Assembly (NCBI RefSeq): GCF_000801105.2
Contig: NC_079515.1
Location: 18,747,407 to 18,811,406, forward strand
Reading direction: 5' to 3'
Origin: Raphanus sativus
Lineage: Eukaryota > Streptophyta > Magnoliopsida > Brassicales > Brassicaceae
DNA: 64,000 nucleotides
The translations under genes and the position numbers were made by a program. Below are positions 30,398 to 43,843 of this stretch, in pieces; position 1 is the first letter of the stretch; every line of letters starts with the position of its first letter. The notes beneath the pieces are model-generated. The model made no database searches. It was not told the DNA's origin and saw nothing but the letters and a program-made list of their open reading frames with translations.

Positions 30398-32600
30398 GGT
30401 TAGGATTGTTTCGAAATTAGAATGTGGCATACGTTTGCAACATATCTAGAAGATATCCAACAACTGATTGAAGGAATGTTTCACAACAATTTACATCACT
30501 TATGTTTTAAGGACTTAAAACCACAAAGACAAACAATCATGCACGGATGCTCCCCGTCAACCACTTTATTTAGTCTTTGTTGACGCTGAGTCCACTGTTT
30601 GGTTAGAAGAATCTTAACACAATATGTTTGTATTGATAACATAAAAAATCTGATTAAAATAAATTAACTTTATAAATTTTAGAATTAAATGAAAGTTTTA
30701 ATACCCATCAAAGAAAAACTCTAACCAAATTTGTCACAAAATACGGCGCAAACATGAAAACCAAAAAAAATAAATTAATTACTCGGCACAATAAATTATT
30801 AAATTACCTTAAATGCTAAATCTTAAAGAAAAAAATCAAATATAAAAATATAAGTGTACTTCTTGTATAATTGATTATTTACCTACTTCTATTTCAAAAT
30901 TTTATTTATTTTTATATATGTAGTTTATTATACAATGGTAAATAAAATATATTTTCTCACAAAACGACTGTTTTAATGATTTAAGGGTATTTTCTGATTA
31001 GCTGAAATTTCTAATTTAGTTGTACCTGGAACTTTTACAAAAGAAAATATTTATATACTATTATTTGCAAAGTGATTTTTTTTTGCAATAGAGCTCTCAC
31101 GTTAAAAGTTGAAGTGGTTAATAACGATACTATCCTTAATGAATTTGTATATATAATTAAAAATGAATTTATATTAATCAATTTTTTTTAAATAAGATAA
31201 TTTTTATATAATTGTTGTTATCTTAAAATAATTATTTCTGTTTTAAAATTTTAAAAATAAGATATAGAATAATTTATCTACATCTATACTATTATTTTTG
31301 AATTTATTATATAGTTAAAACGAATTTATATTAATAATATTAATTATTTTTAAAATAAGATAATTCTTAATATTGTGTGAAAACGAATTTAAATTAATAA
31401 TATTAATTATTTTAAAATAATATAATTCTTATATATTGTTGTTATCATAAAATAATTATTTATATTATAAAAGTTAAAAATTAAGATATAAAACAATTTA
31501 TATATCTATCTATCTATACTATTATTTGAGAAATGAATTTGCTTATTTGTCATGCTCTCCTTAATTATATATTTAGTTATATTTTATGCTTAACTATTAA
31601 TATTGATTAATAAATATTTTTAATGATTTAACTGATAGTTTATCATTATTTTGAAAATAATTAAAATTTGCTAAAGACAATATCATAGCCAAACTTATAC
31701 ACTATAATTTAGTAATATTAAAGTATTACAATATATGTTTATATTATATTTTGGTTTAGTAATATTAAACCAACTCTATTTTAATGAATATATATATATA
31801 TCACATAAGATGAAATAATAATTTATATTTTAAGATAAATTTTTAAGACAATCAAAATCACTTATTGTGATAATTTTTTAAAAAGTTGGCAGAAGATTCA
31901 AAACTGTTTATACTATTATTTGCAAAATAATTTATTCGCTCTCACATTTAAACTTAGAGAGCTAAAAACTTTATTATTTTAATAAATAATTAGTTTATAT
32001 TTGAAAATATATAATTATCCATAAATTAAAAATAAATTTCATTAGTTTGGTATTCATCATTATCTAAAAGATTATAAATTATATTATCTAAAGTTATTTT
32101 ACATCATATATTTTAAAAATATATACAATTTATCTATATCTGAATAATTAAGTTTATTTACATAACACAAGATATTTTAGTAAAATAAAAATATTGAGTA
32201 TAAAATTAATATTTGGTTAATATTAAATGTTTCAAAATATGAGAATAAATTTATTCTAAGGTTATTGATTTAATAGTATATTTGTGTATAACTTCTTAAA
32301 CTATTAAGCTCAGTGAGTGCGGACAAAACATCTGGTTTTTACCTATGCATCTAGCTTTTTAACAAAATCAGACTAATGATTTCAGCTGGTCTAGCCAACC
32401 ACCCGAAAGATTAGAGAATTCAAAACCACAAATTCGAATACCGACATAAAAAAAAAAAGAAAAAAACTGATGGCCAACCAGTTCTGTTATGGTCTTCGGC
32501 TTCTAAATTTAGGTCGACCACATAAAACAAATAAACTTTTAGCATTCACATAACAAATAGGTTAAACTCGAGTAACAGAGACCTTCGTGGTATATGCGAA
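30398..32600. other. AT-rich spacer with Helitron-like terminal fragments
   Basis: No gene is seen. Four related starts of the type TATACTATTATTTG occur at about 31056, 31283, 31513 and 31908, each followed by AT-rich sequence, some with a GCTCTCAC word. TCTATACTATTA is a typical 5' Helitron terminus in crucifers, so this is probably a pile-up of truncated Helitrons. No hairpin plus CTAG end was recognised in it. Confidence 0.5.
32378..32462 (+). mobile_element. possible SINE 3' part with A-rich tail
   Basis: AAATTCGAATACC resembles an RNA polymerase III B box, and it is followed ~10 bp later by an A-rich tail of about 20. A convincing A box and target duplication were not found, so this may be chance. 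Confidence 0.3.
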
Positions 32601-32827
32601 TCAATCTGACATATAAAATTAATTGCTTCCCTCTGGGTCAGAGGGTTCAGTGTAACTGACAACCAACCAAACAAACAAACAAACGAAAACATAAAATAAC
32701 AAGAAGACAAAACCCTCGCTTCTCTGTCTCTCTTTCTCCGCCCCTCCCTCCCTTCCTTCTGTATCGCCTCTCTTTAATAACATCTCTCTCTCTCTGCTTT
32801 TACCTCTGTTCTTCAGGTGGGTGGGAC

Positions 32828-35516
32828 ATGGCGGCGATAGGTCAAATCTCGACAGGAATGACGGTGGATCGTACTCTGTCCTCCTCAAGGATCATTGGAG
32901 TTGCCTCATCACCATCGCCTCACAGAACGCTAATCGGCATCGCCGGAAGGTCTGGTATCGCTCACCGTCAACTATCTCTCTCCGTCAGATCGATCAACAC
33001 CAATGAAGATAGCCGGAAAGTCAAGGTTTATGCAGACAATGGCGCTTTCGATTTGGTCAGTAATATTTTCTCCTTTGACGTTTCTTGTTTCTCACGCTCC
33101 GTATTACCAAATGTTGTGAACCCTGTACCGTTAGGATTTGAGTTTTATCGATGGATTGGTTTTGATTATTTTTGTTGGGGGTCATTGTAGGGAGTGATGG
33201 ATCCTTCAGTGGAGCCATACAAGTTTGCTGAACCAAGAGCAATTGATAACGATTCCAGGAGGAAAACTAAGATTGTGTGTACCATTGGACCTTCCACGAG
33301 CTCTCGTGAGATGATTTGGAAGCTCGCGGAAGCGGGAATGAATGTGGCTCGTTTGAATATGTCTCACGGAGATCATGCTTCTCATCAGATAACTATTGAT
33401 CTTGTTAAGGAATACAACTCTCTCTTTGTTGACAAAGCCATTGCTATCATGTTAGATACAAAGGTAAGTCCTTTGTTTTTGTCAACAACGATAATAAAAG
33501 AAAAAAGTTAAATTTATTTTGAATGATATGTTTGTGTGAAGGGTCCTGAGGTTCGAAGTGGGGATGTACCTCAGCCTATTTTCCTTGAAGAGGGTCAAGA
33601 GTTTAATTTTACCATCAAGAGAGGTGTCTCAATGAAGGACACCGTCAGTGTCAATTATGATGATTTTGTTAACGATGTCGAAGTTGGGGACATTCTTTTG
33701 GTGGATGGTAAGAGACATTTGCTTTCTTTGTGGCTATTGGAATCATTTGATTTAGTTCTAAACAAGAAGATATGGCTTTTTTTATACTAGGTGGAATGAT
33801 GTCACTAGCTGTTAAGTCCAAGACGAGTGATTTGGTGAAATGTGTTGTTATTGACGGTGGAGAGCTTCAATCTAGACGTCATTTGAATGTTCGAGGAAAG
33901 AGTGCTACTCTTCCTTCTGTAACAGGTTGATGATAGGAGCTATTATTATTATTTTTAATCTCTTGCATTAAGGAGGGTTTCTAATTCAATGGTTTTGAAT
34001 GTTAATGCTCTTGTTGCAGACAAGGATTGGGAAGACATCAAATTTGGAGTAGACAACCAAGTTGATTTCTATGCTGTCTCTTTTGTTAAGGATGCTAAAG
34101 TTGTCCATGAGTTGAAAAACTATCTCAAAAGTAAGCAAGCATATACTATTTTTTTTACCTCCAATAGTATTGGTGAAATTTCTGTAAAACTAATGAAACT
34201 TTCCAAAATGTTTTGATAGCCTGCCGTGCGGATATCTCTGTGATTGTGAAAATTGAAAGCGCAGATTCTATAAAGAATCTTCCTTCTATTATATCTGCTT
34301 GTGATGGGGTTAGTTGCAGATTCCTTTCAATGATCAGAATATACTGAGAACTTTTCTTAGCTTTTATATGATTATCAATGCTTTGCCAGGCAATGGTTGC
34401 TCGTGGAGATCTTGGAGCTGAACTTCCCATTGAGGAGGTCCCCTTGTTACAGGTAAAATCCAACACATAGTTTACAAAAACCATTACCATAGAGCATGTT
34501 GGTGCTTATGCTTTTTGCCATCATCCCATGTTTTAGGAAGAGATAATCAGAAGGTGTAGGAACATTCATAAACCAGTGATTGTCGCCACAAACATGCTAG
34601 AGAGTATGATTAATCATCCAACACCTACAAGAGCCGAAGTATCTGACATTGCAATTGCAGTACGTGAAGGTGCTGATGCAATCATGCTTTCTGGTGAAAC
34701 CGCACACGGAAAGTTCGTAAATCTTAACTAAACCTCTCTCCATTCTCATCAAACAGAACTGATGTTGAGATATTCTGATGTCAGGTTTCCTCTGAAAGCT
34801 GTTAACGTGATGCATACCGTGGCTTTGAGAACTGAGGCTAGTCTACCTGTCAGAACCTCAGCAATCCGCACCACTGCTTACAAGGTACTTCCACACATTC
34901 CTCGTATCAGAAATGTTACATATGGTTCTTTACTCATATGTTTGAGTGTTAATACAGGGTCGCATGGGCCAGATGTTTGCTTTTCATGCTTCTATAATGG
35001 CGAATACGCTGAACACACCGATCATTGTGTTCACGAGAACTGGATCCATGGCAGTGCTGCTGAGCCATTACCGCCCTTCCTCAACAATTTTTGCCTTCAC
35101 AAACCAGTACGTGTTTGTTTACCTGTCATTCAGAAAATGTCAACTTTTAATCAGACGTATTGGGTTTTGATTGATATGTTTGTTTCTTACCCTTTTAGGA
35201 GAAGAATAATGCAGAGGCTTGCTCTTTACCAAGGTGTCATGCCTATATACATGGATTTTTCTGATGATGCAGAAGATACATATGCCCGTTCTTTGAAACT
35301 CTTACAGGTACATTAAAACCATGTTGCCCCCTTCTCGTCTATCAACCTTGCAGAAGCAGTTTTGCTAACACTGATCTGTTTTTTTATATGTATCCTCAGG
35401 ACGAGAATATGCTCAAGGAAGGACAACATGTAACGCTTGTCCAAAGTGGTGCGCAACCCATTTGGCGTGAAGAATCAACACATCTCATACAAGTCCGTAA
35501 GATTAAGATAGGTTGA
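32828..35516 (+). CDS. PKP3: plastidial pyruvate kinase, beta-type subunit
   Basis: Transfers phosphate from phosphoenolpyruvate to ADP, giving pyruvate and ATP in plastids, supplying carbon for fatty-acid synthesis as part of an alpha/beta complex. Twelve exons: 32828-33055, 33191-33463, 33542-33707, 33791-33925, 34020-34130, 34220-34308, 34390-34452, 34537-34712, 34785-34884, 34958-35106, 35199-35307 and 35400-35516. They total 571 codons. Residues 1-~65 are a Ser/Arg-rich plastid transit peptide. The core shows [33 protein letters not shown], the metal-site motif [12 protein letters not shown], and the signature [20 protein letters not shown] followed by [12 protein letters not shown]. All catalytic landmarks are present. 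The ATG chosen gives a family-like transit peptide. It is convergent with NPF7.3, the stop codons lying about 200 bp apart. Confidence 0.95.
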
Positions 35517-35715
35517 TCTTTTTACTACTTGAGCTTCTACATCTCTTACTTTATTTTTTTCTACACAGTGAAACCATATATATTTGTTTTAAGTTATTGA
35601 ACAGTCTTTTCGATGAAAAAGACCAATCCGATTCAGCCTTTTTATTTATCAATCAGTTTGTTTGTTACAACACCCGAAAACAAAAAAAAAAAACGAAAAC
35701 CAAACACACATGTAG
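35517..35715. other. shared 3' region of PKP3 and NPF7.3
   Basis: A 199-bp convergent intergenic gap containing both 3' untranslated regions, with T-rich then A-rich stretches. The two transcripts may overlap. Confidence 0.6.
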
Positions 35716-38700
35716 TTAGACTCTAGAATCCTTCATTGGCTCCTCGTAGTCATCACTGTCGGTATCATTTTCATCATCGCTCATCATGTCTTGCATCTCA
35801 TCTTTGGCTTCTAGTTTTATACATTTGTACCACCTTGCACATGCAATGTACACCACCAGGTCAATGCTGGTCAATGCAGCTAGCAAGAAATAGAATCTGT
35901 CCAAGTGACCTTTGTTGAGGTTCCTTGGAATCCAACCAGGCATGTGATCCTCTGTAGAGATCTTCACCACCATTGTCACCAACAAGCTACTCACAAAGTT
36001 CCCCATCGACATTGACATCATGCACAGAGCGCTCCCGAAGCTCTTTAGCCCGTCTGGTGTCTGCGCGTTGAAGAACTCAAGCTGACCAACGTACATGAAC
36101 ACTTCTGATGCTCCGATCAGCGAGTATTGTGGAACCTGTAATGAGGAGATAGATACATTGTCAGGACTCTGTAAGTGGTTGACTTTTTTTTGATAACCGA
36201 GTGTTCTAGCCCACCATGGTGGTCCAGACTAGAGACCAACCCTTAGTGGCGCGGACGCACACCCGAGGGTGGGTCATGGCCAGGTAACGGTCTCGGGCGT
36301 TGAGGTTCCGCATGTGAATTCCCCAGTGGCCGGAATTCCCCAGTGGCCGGGTTTCAATAAGTAAGTGGTTGATTTTAGGACATAAATTTGGTTTTGTGTT
36401 TCTTTACCTGCCAGAAGATGCTTAGTGAGCTTGAGCCATCACAGTGAGTACAACTCTTGTCTGCGTATTTAAGTCTAAAGCATTCAACAACCCCAGCTGC
36501 AACCATAGCTAAGATAGCAATCACAAGACCGATGCCCATCCTGTGAAGCTCGGTGATTCCCTTTGTTCCATCCTTCTTCTTGAATCTGTTGGCTAGTGGC
36601 TCCAGAACTCTGCGGTATATGAATATGAACAAGGCGACGCTAAGGATGTCGAAGCTGGACATACTTGCCGGAGGGATTTTGAAATCCGAGACAGTTGTCT
36701 TCATCGCTGCGCCTTGCTCCACAAACAGAGAGGCCATCTGAGTGAAGACCACCGAGTAGATGATAGTGCAGAGCCAAATCGGCATCAGTCTAAGAATACA
36801 CTTGACTTCCTCAACTTGTGTCACTGGACAAAGCCTCCACGGATTCACTCCGCCTTGTTTCTTGTCATCAAGATCTCTTGCTGTGATGTACGCTGCCCTG
36901 TCCAAGAACCTGCATGTCGGAAACAGAAAACATGTTAGAACACACTTCATGACATTGGAGTATATGTTTTTTTTTTTTGGGAACATACTTGAATTCATCT
37001 GTGTGAACTATCCTCCTCCCTGTATCTCCTGAAGCATTCTTTCCTTGTCTATCTTCATCATACATCTCCTCTCTCCCTCTAGACGGCGCCTCCATAGATG
37101 ATTTCTTAGTTGCAGCCACCAAAACTTGGCAAAACCTCGAAAGAGGGTTCCCCGTAGGCTTGAAGTTACGGTATCTCGGTGTTCCAACGAGGAAAAGAAT
37201 CAAAGCCAAGATGGCAGAGCCGGTGGACGCCCAAAACCCGAGTGCCCACATCCCCTCATCTTCAAAGTATCCCAAGATTGTGTTCGAAAAGAGCGAGCCG
37301 AGGTTTAAAGCAAGGTAGAAGTAGCTGAAGAAGGCGATCTTTGAGTACCCTTCTTTAGGATGCTCCTCGTCGAACTGATCAGCTCCGAAAGTTGCAATGT
37401 TCGGTTGGTAACCGCCGTTCCCCAATGCGATCAAGTAGATTGATAGGTAGAACATTGTGATCTCCATCGTTGAATGTGTACCGCAAGGTGTGACTTCATC
37501 CCCGCAACCTCTCGGTCTGATCAAGAACATGTACGATGATAGCGAGAGCGATGAAAGTCCCTGCGTTTTTGTTACATTCCAAGAAAGTGTTACCATCAGA
37601 TTAAATTATCAAACGTTACGCTTTAACACACAAAACACCATATATAATATATAATAATTGATGTGTTACTTACGATGACAAAAATGACTTGGAAGATAGC
37701 ACAGGTCTTGTAGCGACCCCAGTAAGAATCGCTGAGGAACGCTCCGACCAACGAGAAGATGTAAACAGTTCCTGTCCATTTGCTAACGTTGTTGGCTGCG
37801 TCTGCGTTGTTCTGCTGCAAAACGCGAGTTAGGAACAGCACTAGATTCACTCCAACTCCAAAGAATGCCAGCGTCGCCAACCCCTGGTTCACTGTTAACC
37901 GGTCCATTTAACAAGATTCGATTAGAGAGACTGGTTTATCTTGTTAACCAAAATTAACCAAGTTATTGATTTGAAAGGAGCCGGAACAGATGAATGAATG
38001 GAAATGATTGTGAATAATTGCGTGTTCGTCAAGATGATGTTAACTTTTACTTGGTTGGAGAGTATCTAATGACTACTCTATAGTAGTTCCACCTTCTAAC
38101 GAAATTAAAATTTCATTTGATAGTGAAATTTCACATGCGAATATATAACAAATCGGTGACCAATAATCTTATGATTATTTATTAAAACTATTAATTAGGT
38201 GGACTCTACTAACTTAAGCACACTAGAAAAAGAAGACCAACCAGAAAATCTTAAATTGTATTTTTTTCCTTTTTGCTAAATCATTGCATTCTTTTGTGAT
38301 ATCCATACTAAACTATATTTTCGTATTATAGAAAGATGGTTATGATTTTTTATTTATATAGAGAAATGTTGAGTTGGTGCAAATATTTTAAAACATTTAC
38401 TAATTATAATTCAATATTTATTATAAGTTAAATCTGAAAAAATGTTAGGAGTAAAAGAGATTCTTTTGCAAATAAAATGTGAGGAAGTGAACGTGGCATA
38501 AGCTACCGTCATGAAAAGACGAGATGGGTAATTACGTGTAAGGCAACGTTATTCCACTAACACAGCCTTTCTTTGCACTTATATTAATATATTATTTTTA
38601 GTGTCGTCTTCCTAAAAATAACTTTTGTTTCTTTTTTTGGTTAAATTTTAGAATCATGCACTTATTACAACTCCAAAAGTTTTCGATTTTAGTTATTCTA

Positions 38701-40112
38701 AAATGACAAACTAAATCCGTATCACTAAAACACTCGATCAATCATTCATATCTATTACATCATATTTGCTGCGTTTGTATTATTTTCAGAAAAAGATCTA
38801 AAAGCATTAAAAGTAACCATAGGTTTAAATTTAAGATAAATATTTTCATCATTTATGTGTATAAGTGATAATAAATAAATTTATGCATATGTCATGTGGT
38901 TGGTGTTTTTAACCACGACATGCAGGCTACGTTCGAACACATGGATATGTCTTGACACGTAAAACTCGACGTTAATAAAAAAAATTGTAGAAGTTAATTT
39001 TAATGATTCTTTTGTTGGTTTTATTGTGACTTTCCTAGTTTTGATAACTTATTACCTCAAAGATAAGTACGCATGTTATTTAATCTACACACTTATAGAT
39101 ATACATTATATCATAACATATTTCTACGTTACATATAGGACGTGATGAACCAGAAAACAGAAATTGTATTAAAGTAACTGTAAAAAGTATTCAAGACAAT
39201 ATTGTTTTGTTTGATAGTCCTTTTCTGTTTTATACGATTTAAATAGTGATTAGAGAAAAGAGACATACCGAGAATGATGATGCCAGCAACCCATTTGCCT
39301 GAGTTGGAACGGATAGAGGGACGACCATAATAATCCACAGTTCCATCTCTTGTTTCTTCTTCTTCTTGTCCTTCTTTCTTCTTCATCATCTGCATTTTCA
39401 TTTATACCAATTTATTACTTGACAAAAAATTATATCATTTTATATATAAACATAGATAGAAATATGCATATATATGTTTTGACCCGCTTGTAGTATCTAT
39501 TATCTACCACTTCTTCCCATGTTGATATGGAGAAGATTCATAAGTTCGATAGCTTTTTGTATTTCCACCTTTTTCTTGTTTTAATTTCAATTTGAATCTG
39601 TATTTTGACGTGATTATTATAGAATCACACTTTTTGTGCATTGCCACGTATTCTCGTTTCGTAGACACAGTTTCTTAGATTCTTTGGATTTATTCTCGAC
39701 TTTAATTTGCAGCACAAAAAAGAGAGCTGTTACCAAAGATGATTAGCTATTATCGAGCTTAATTAAAAGCTTTCGATTAAAACAAGAGTTTGAAGGAAAA
39801 AAATAAAATAAAAGAAAAGATGTTGAGCTAAATGCATTTTGCACATAAAGATCGTGACTGTTTATTGCATTAAGCCTGCCCTTTGATATGCTCTTCTTGA
39901 GCCAGCAAAGAGAAGTTATACTAGTATTAATTACGTCTTTTTCTAACACACATGTAATTCAAGAAACAAGAACCTTAATCATATAAACAAAATCTTATAA
40001 GAATGAAAAGTGAAGGCCCATTAATTCAAACTCTGAGTAAGCAAAAGAAACAACTGGCGATAAAAGCTTATAAAGTACTTACATCTTTGTTATATATCTC
40101 TAGGCAAGACAT
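35716..40112 (-). CDS. NPF7.3: nitrate/potassium transporter NRT1.5 (NPF7.3)
   Basis: An NPF/PTR-family plasma-membrane carrier; in Arabidopsis it is in root pericycle and loads nitrate, and K+ by proton antiport, into xylem. Six exons: 40083-40112, 39269-39389, 37674-37891, 36989-37560, 36408-36909 and 35716-36135, giving 620 residues. The first exon is tiny (MSCLEIYNKD). The start DYYGRPSIRSNSGKW and the TM blocks (NQGLATLAFFGVGVNLVLFL, WTGTVYIFSLVGAFLSDSYWG, NIATFGADQFDEEHP) are typical. TM1 lacks the proton-coupling ExxER/K motif of most NPF proteins, reading NQGLAT there, as I recall for NPF7.3. The C-terminus is very acidic (MSDDENDTDSDDYEEP). Intron 2 is 1.4 kb, intron 5 holds a SINE-like insert. 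The start is supported by in-phase splicing of exons 1-2-3. Confidence 0.93.
36183..36360 (-). mobile_element. SINE-like retroposon in NPF7.3 intron 5
   Basis: A 178-bp insert with relatively high GC content, flanked by perfect 12-bp direct repeats GTAAGTGGTTGA (36171-36182 and 36361-36372). A T8 run at its left edge would be the A-tail of a minus-strand SINE. It includes a tandem duplication of ATTCCCCAGTGGCCGG (~36314-36350). I did not identify convincing A and B boxes, so the SINE class is likely but not proven. It lies in sense with the host gene and away from the splice sites. Confidence 0.75.
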
Positions 40113-43100
40113 TTTTGATGATATTGGATTATGTATTTTTGTAAGAGAATAATAACGAAATAGATTTTTGGTGTGTTTCGTAACTGATAGGAGAGAATGA
40201 TAACAAAGGACGAATTGAAGAAGGAAGAAGTAGAAAGAAAGTTCAAGCTTGGATGCTGTAGAGAAGAGGGGATTGAGAATAAATAGAAGTTTGGAAGATG
40301 ATTTGAACGGTCCTGATTTTACATGGGACACTCACATGCCCAATACCTATTTTAATTATATTTCCTATACAATACAGTCATATAAGCACGATGTCAAAAA
40401 AAAAAGCTCTAAGCAAATTTCATTATAAGTAACATTAAAACTTGCAAAAAGGAAAACCATTAAAATTTGCATATTGTCCAATTTGTTTTTGTTTGTTGCT
40501 GAAAGAATCATCTTGGGCTTTCGAAGCTTCGAGCCGAGGATGAGCGGAGGTGGATGGAGTCCAGAGGGTAAAGAAAAAATATAATGCAAAACCATATATT
40601 AAAAAACTGAGGGGACATTACACGAAAGAAGTCTGTACGAATTTAAATTTTGAGGTTTCAATATATAAGCGTCTAAAAAATATTATTATCTTAATTATAT
40701 TATGTTTTACATATATCTAACTTGAAACCAGAGAAATTTATTAAAATATCTTATTTATTAATTTATTGAATATTAATTTATAGAATTTCTACTATTTCTT
40801 TTTTCTTTGTGCACCAATTGAGTATATATCTCAATCTATTCAAAATAAATAATTATAAAGAAACAAACTTGTGTCTCAAATGTTGATACTCATGTAAAAA
40901 CATCTCAATTTTTAATATACTTTAATTTTATGTATAGGTATCTCAACATTTGATATACTAATTTATTTATATATATAATTGTTCTCTTGAGTGAATGAAA
41001 GATTTTCTTTTTGAATATATTTCCGATCATAAAATTATGATATTTCGCTAAAACTAATTGAGTATCTTCATTGCTATAAATAAAAAGATTGTTATTCAAA
41101 AATAATAAAATTTTACACTTTCTGTTTTAAATTAATGTGTTGGTGAAATTTTTCCAAAAGTTTATTATTTTAGGTTTTCGATGTAAATTTTTATATTGAA
41201 TAATTTCATTTCCATTTTTTTGGGTAGAAATACTAGTATTTTTATATTTTCTTAATATACGTAGGAAAAAATTAATATCAATTATACTGCACAGTATTAA
41301 TAAATAAATATTGTAATATATAAATATTTTATAGGAAATTTTGTACAATTGAAATTATAATTATCAATAATGCTAGGGTTGGACTTGTCTAACAACAAAA
41401 AGAACCTTTTAAAAATGTATTTGAAGCAATAATAAAATAAAACAGAGTAAAACAATAATTAATAAAAGAATTTGAAATGATTGGGTTTTTTTATTTATTT
41501 AGTAAATTATTTTACAAAAAAAAAGACAAAAGGAAAAATATAGTATAAATAAATATAATATGTGTATAGTGTGTTAGCTGTTTCCATCTTCTATAATTTA
41601 ATTTATTGTTCAAAATCATGTTTAATATCTCTAATTATTTCATTTAATTTGTTATTTATGGATATGTTCTCCAGTGGATTTAAACATTACGAATCAAAAC
41701 ACTTTATTACCTTTTTGAATAAAATATTTTTTGTTCACTTCAGTATTTACATTTGGTTTGACCCATAAGTTTTCTGTGCGAATCTGAATTAGGTTCTTCA
41801 GTATTTACCTTCAGAATTTAAAAATACGTTTTACCTTATTTCTAAACATCTGATTTTCATCCTATTAGGGTTAAATTCCTAAACCCTAATTAATGCCCCA
41901 ACAAAATTATGTAATAGTTAAGCGGAATGCTTAATTTTTAGGTTATATTTTTATACATTTATGAATAGTAATGATCATAAGGTCATTTTATACAAAGACT
42001 TTACCACCTAACGTTGTGATCAGTGATCTTCTGAGATCTACATTTAAATTTTCTAGTGACAAATAAGTATGTCTATGCAACCTAATGAAAGCAAACATGC
42101 CTTCATTTTTCATTTTTCCATGTTTTCTCTTCGTTTGGTTCATGTCTCTGGTGAACTTTGGTTTGTTAATGTTACTTTAAATCAACGACATAGACCTTAG
42201 ACACCTTTTTCTTTTTTTAGATTTCATTTTTCCTGCTTTAGTTGTCCATTCTTCCTCTTGTGGACAAAAAACGAGATATCAAAATTATTATGATTAACAT
42301 CGAATTGGACACTGACACAAGAAACATTCAATTGAACAAGACAATACAGGTGCATATGCATTTATTTTTGGTCGAAAATTTACGACCAAGTTAATTTTAG
42401 TTAGGGTATGAATGTGTTGCAGTAAATATGCATAAATATGCAGAAGAAATATAGAACAAATAAATTGTAGATTTATCTGCATATTTTGTCCATTCACTTT
42501 TAATATGCAGAACAAATAAACACTTTATATGTTAAAAAAATGATCTGCAAACACAACAAAATTGAAGCTGATCAAACACAGAAGACCAATAGGTGATTTT
42601 TTTTTCTTTTTTCCTACAAATACTATACACACAACTTCATTTCTTTATTTATAAACTGAAGTTATATAATTTTTTAAACACCTATATATATTTACTTGAC
42701 ATATTCATAAATTTAACATAATTTTCTGTAAAAACATATTTGACACATTATACTAGTATTCTATAAAATATAAAAATATACTAATTAATCTAACTAGAAC
42801 ATAACCAAAAATATGAAACTGAAACTATACCAAAATTTACAAAAACCTGAACGATACTAAAAGTATTTGATTGTTCGAAAAAAGTATTATCAACTCGCTG
42901 AATAATCGAGTGATTAGTAAAACAAGCAAAATTAAATATCAAAAGCTTTTCAACTGACAAATCAGTAAGGACTTGGGAATAGATTGAAAAGCAATTGCTC
43001 GTATTACGTCCATCCACTTACTTATCAGAATTCTTCGCTTACGTAACCAGATCACCTTTTTGAAGTAAAACAACATCCCGATAGGAAAATAGGCTTTTGG

Positions 43101-43826
43101 TAACAATATATAATAAATACATAGTAGAGAATGAAGAACAAATCACTTATCGGGCTTTAGTAATGTCCCCCATCGGCACAATAGCGAAATTACTTAATGA
43201 ATAGTATGCTTTTTCGCAAGAGCTCGACTCGAGTTGGATCCCACTTCACTTATCTGTGTATTTATTGGTTTCTTTTGTTTTATTTTATGAAGACATCAAC
43301 ATCCGTACCAAATTAATTTGAAAATCAACTAATTTCATATGAAAATAAAGGTTAATATATCGTGGTGAAATTCGGTCATAATCTATCTATTTTCCTTTAT
43401 GTATAGATAAATAAAAAGACATTTAATAACATTTTATAATTTAGAATAATGTAGGAATTGAATTCATCCTTTGAACATAAGATTATAAGACAAAAAGGAC
43501 AAATAGTGATCTGTATTAAATAATAGAGTATATGAATGGCAGAGTAATGAAAAATAACTCGGATTAATTGTATAGCATTGATAGAATAAACAAAGTATGT
43601 GAAAAGAATATTTTCTCATTTACTCTATAAAATTTCCAATCAAGTATATAATTATTTCCTCGTAGTTACTCTAGCTACTGTTTAAATAAAGAAAAACTAC
43701 TCTCATCATTATTCTAGGTTTGATGAGACTATGAGCGTAACACTATTTTTCTTCTTTTTCCCTCTCTTTCCCATTTTATTTTTTTCCTCCCTTTTCTGGT
43801 AAAACATTTCTCTCTTTTCTTTGGTA
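40113..43826. other. NPF7.3 upstream region and AT-rich intergenic DNA
   Basis: The NPF7.3 5' untranslated region extends leftward in transcript sense from about 40330. No clear TATA box is called. The rest is AT-rich with no supported gene. A telobox-like TAAACCCTAA lies at 41880-41889. Short frames here are AT-driven noise. Confidence 0.5.
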
Positions 43827-43843
43827 AAACATTTCTCTCTTTT

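Noticed and set aside
34762..35316. A 184-codon frame inside PKP3
   Set aside because: It reads through two introns (34885-34957 and 35107-35198); the spliced exons give the family protein instead.
39743..40331. Minus-strand frames upstream of NPF7.3 as separate genes
   Set aside because: The frame at 40068-40331 is the NPF7.3 leader plus its 10-codon first exon; the other lies in intron 1.
41870..41892. Telomere-like TTTAGGG/CCCTAAA sequence
   Set aside because: A single telobox-like TAAACCCTAA, not an array; such boxes are common in plant promoters.
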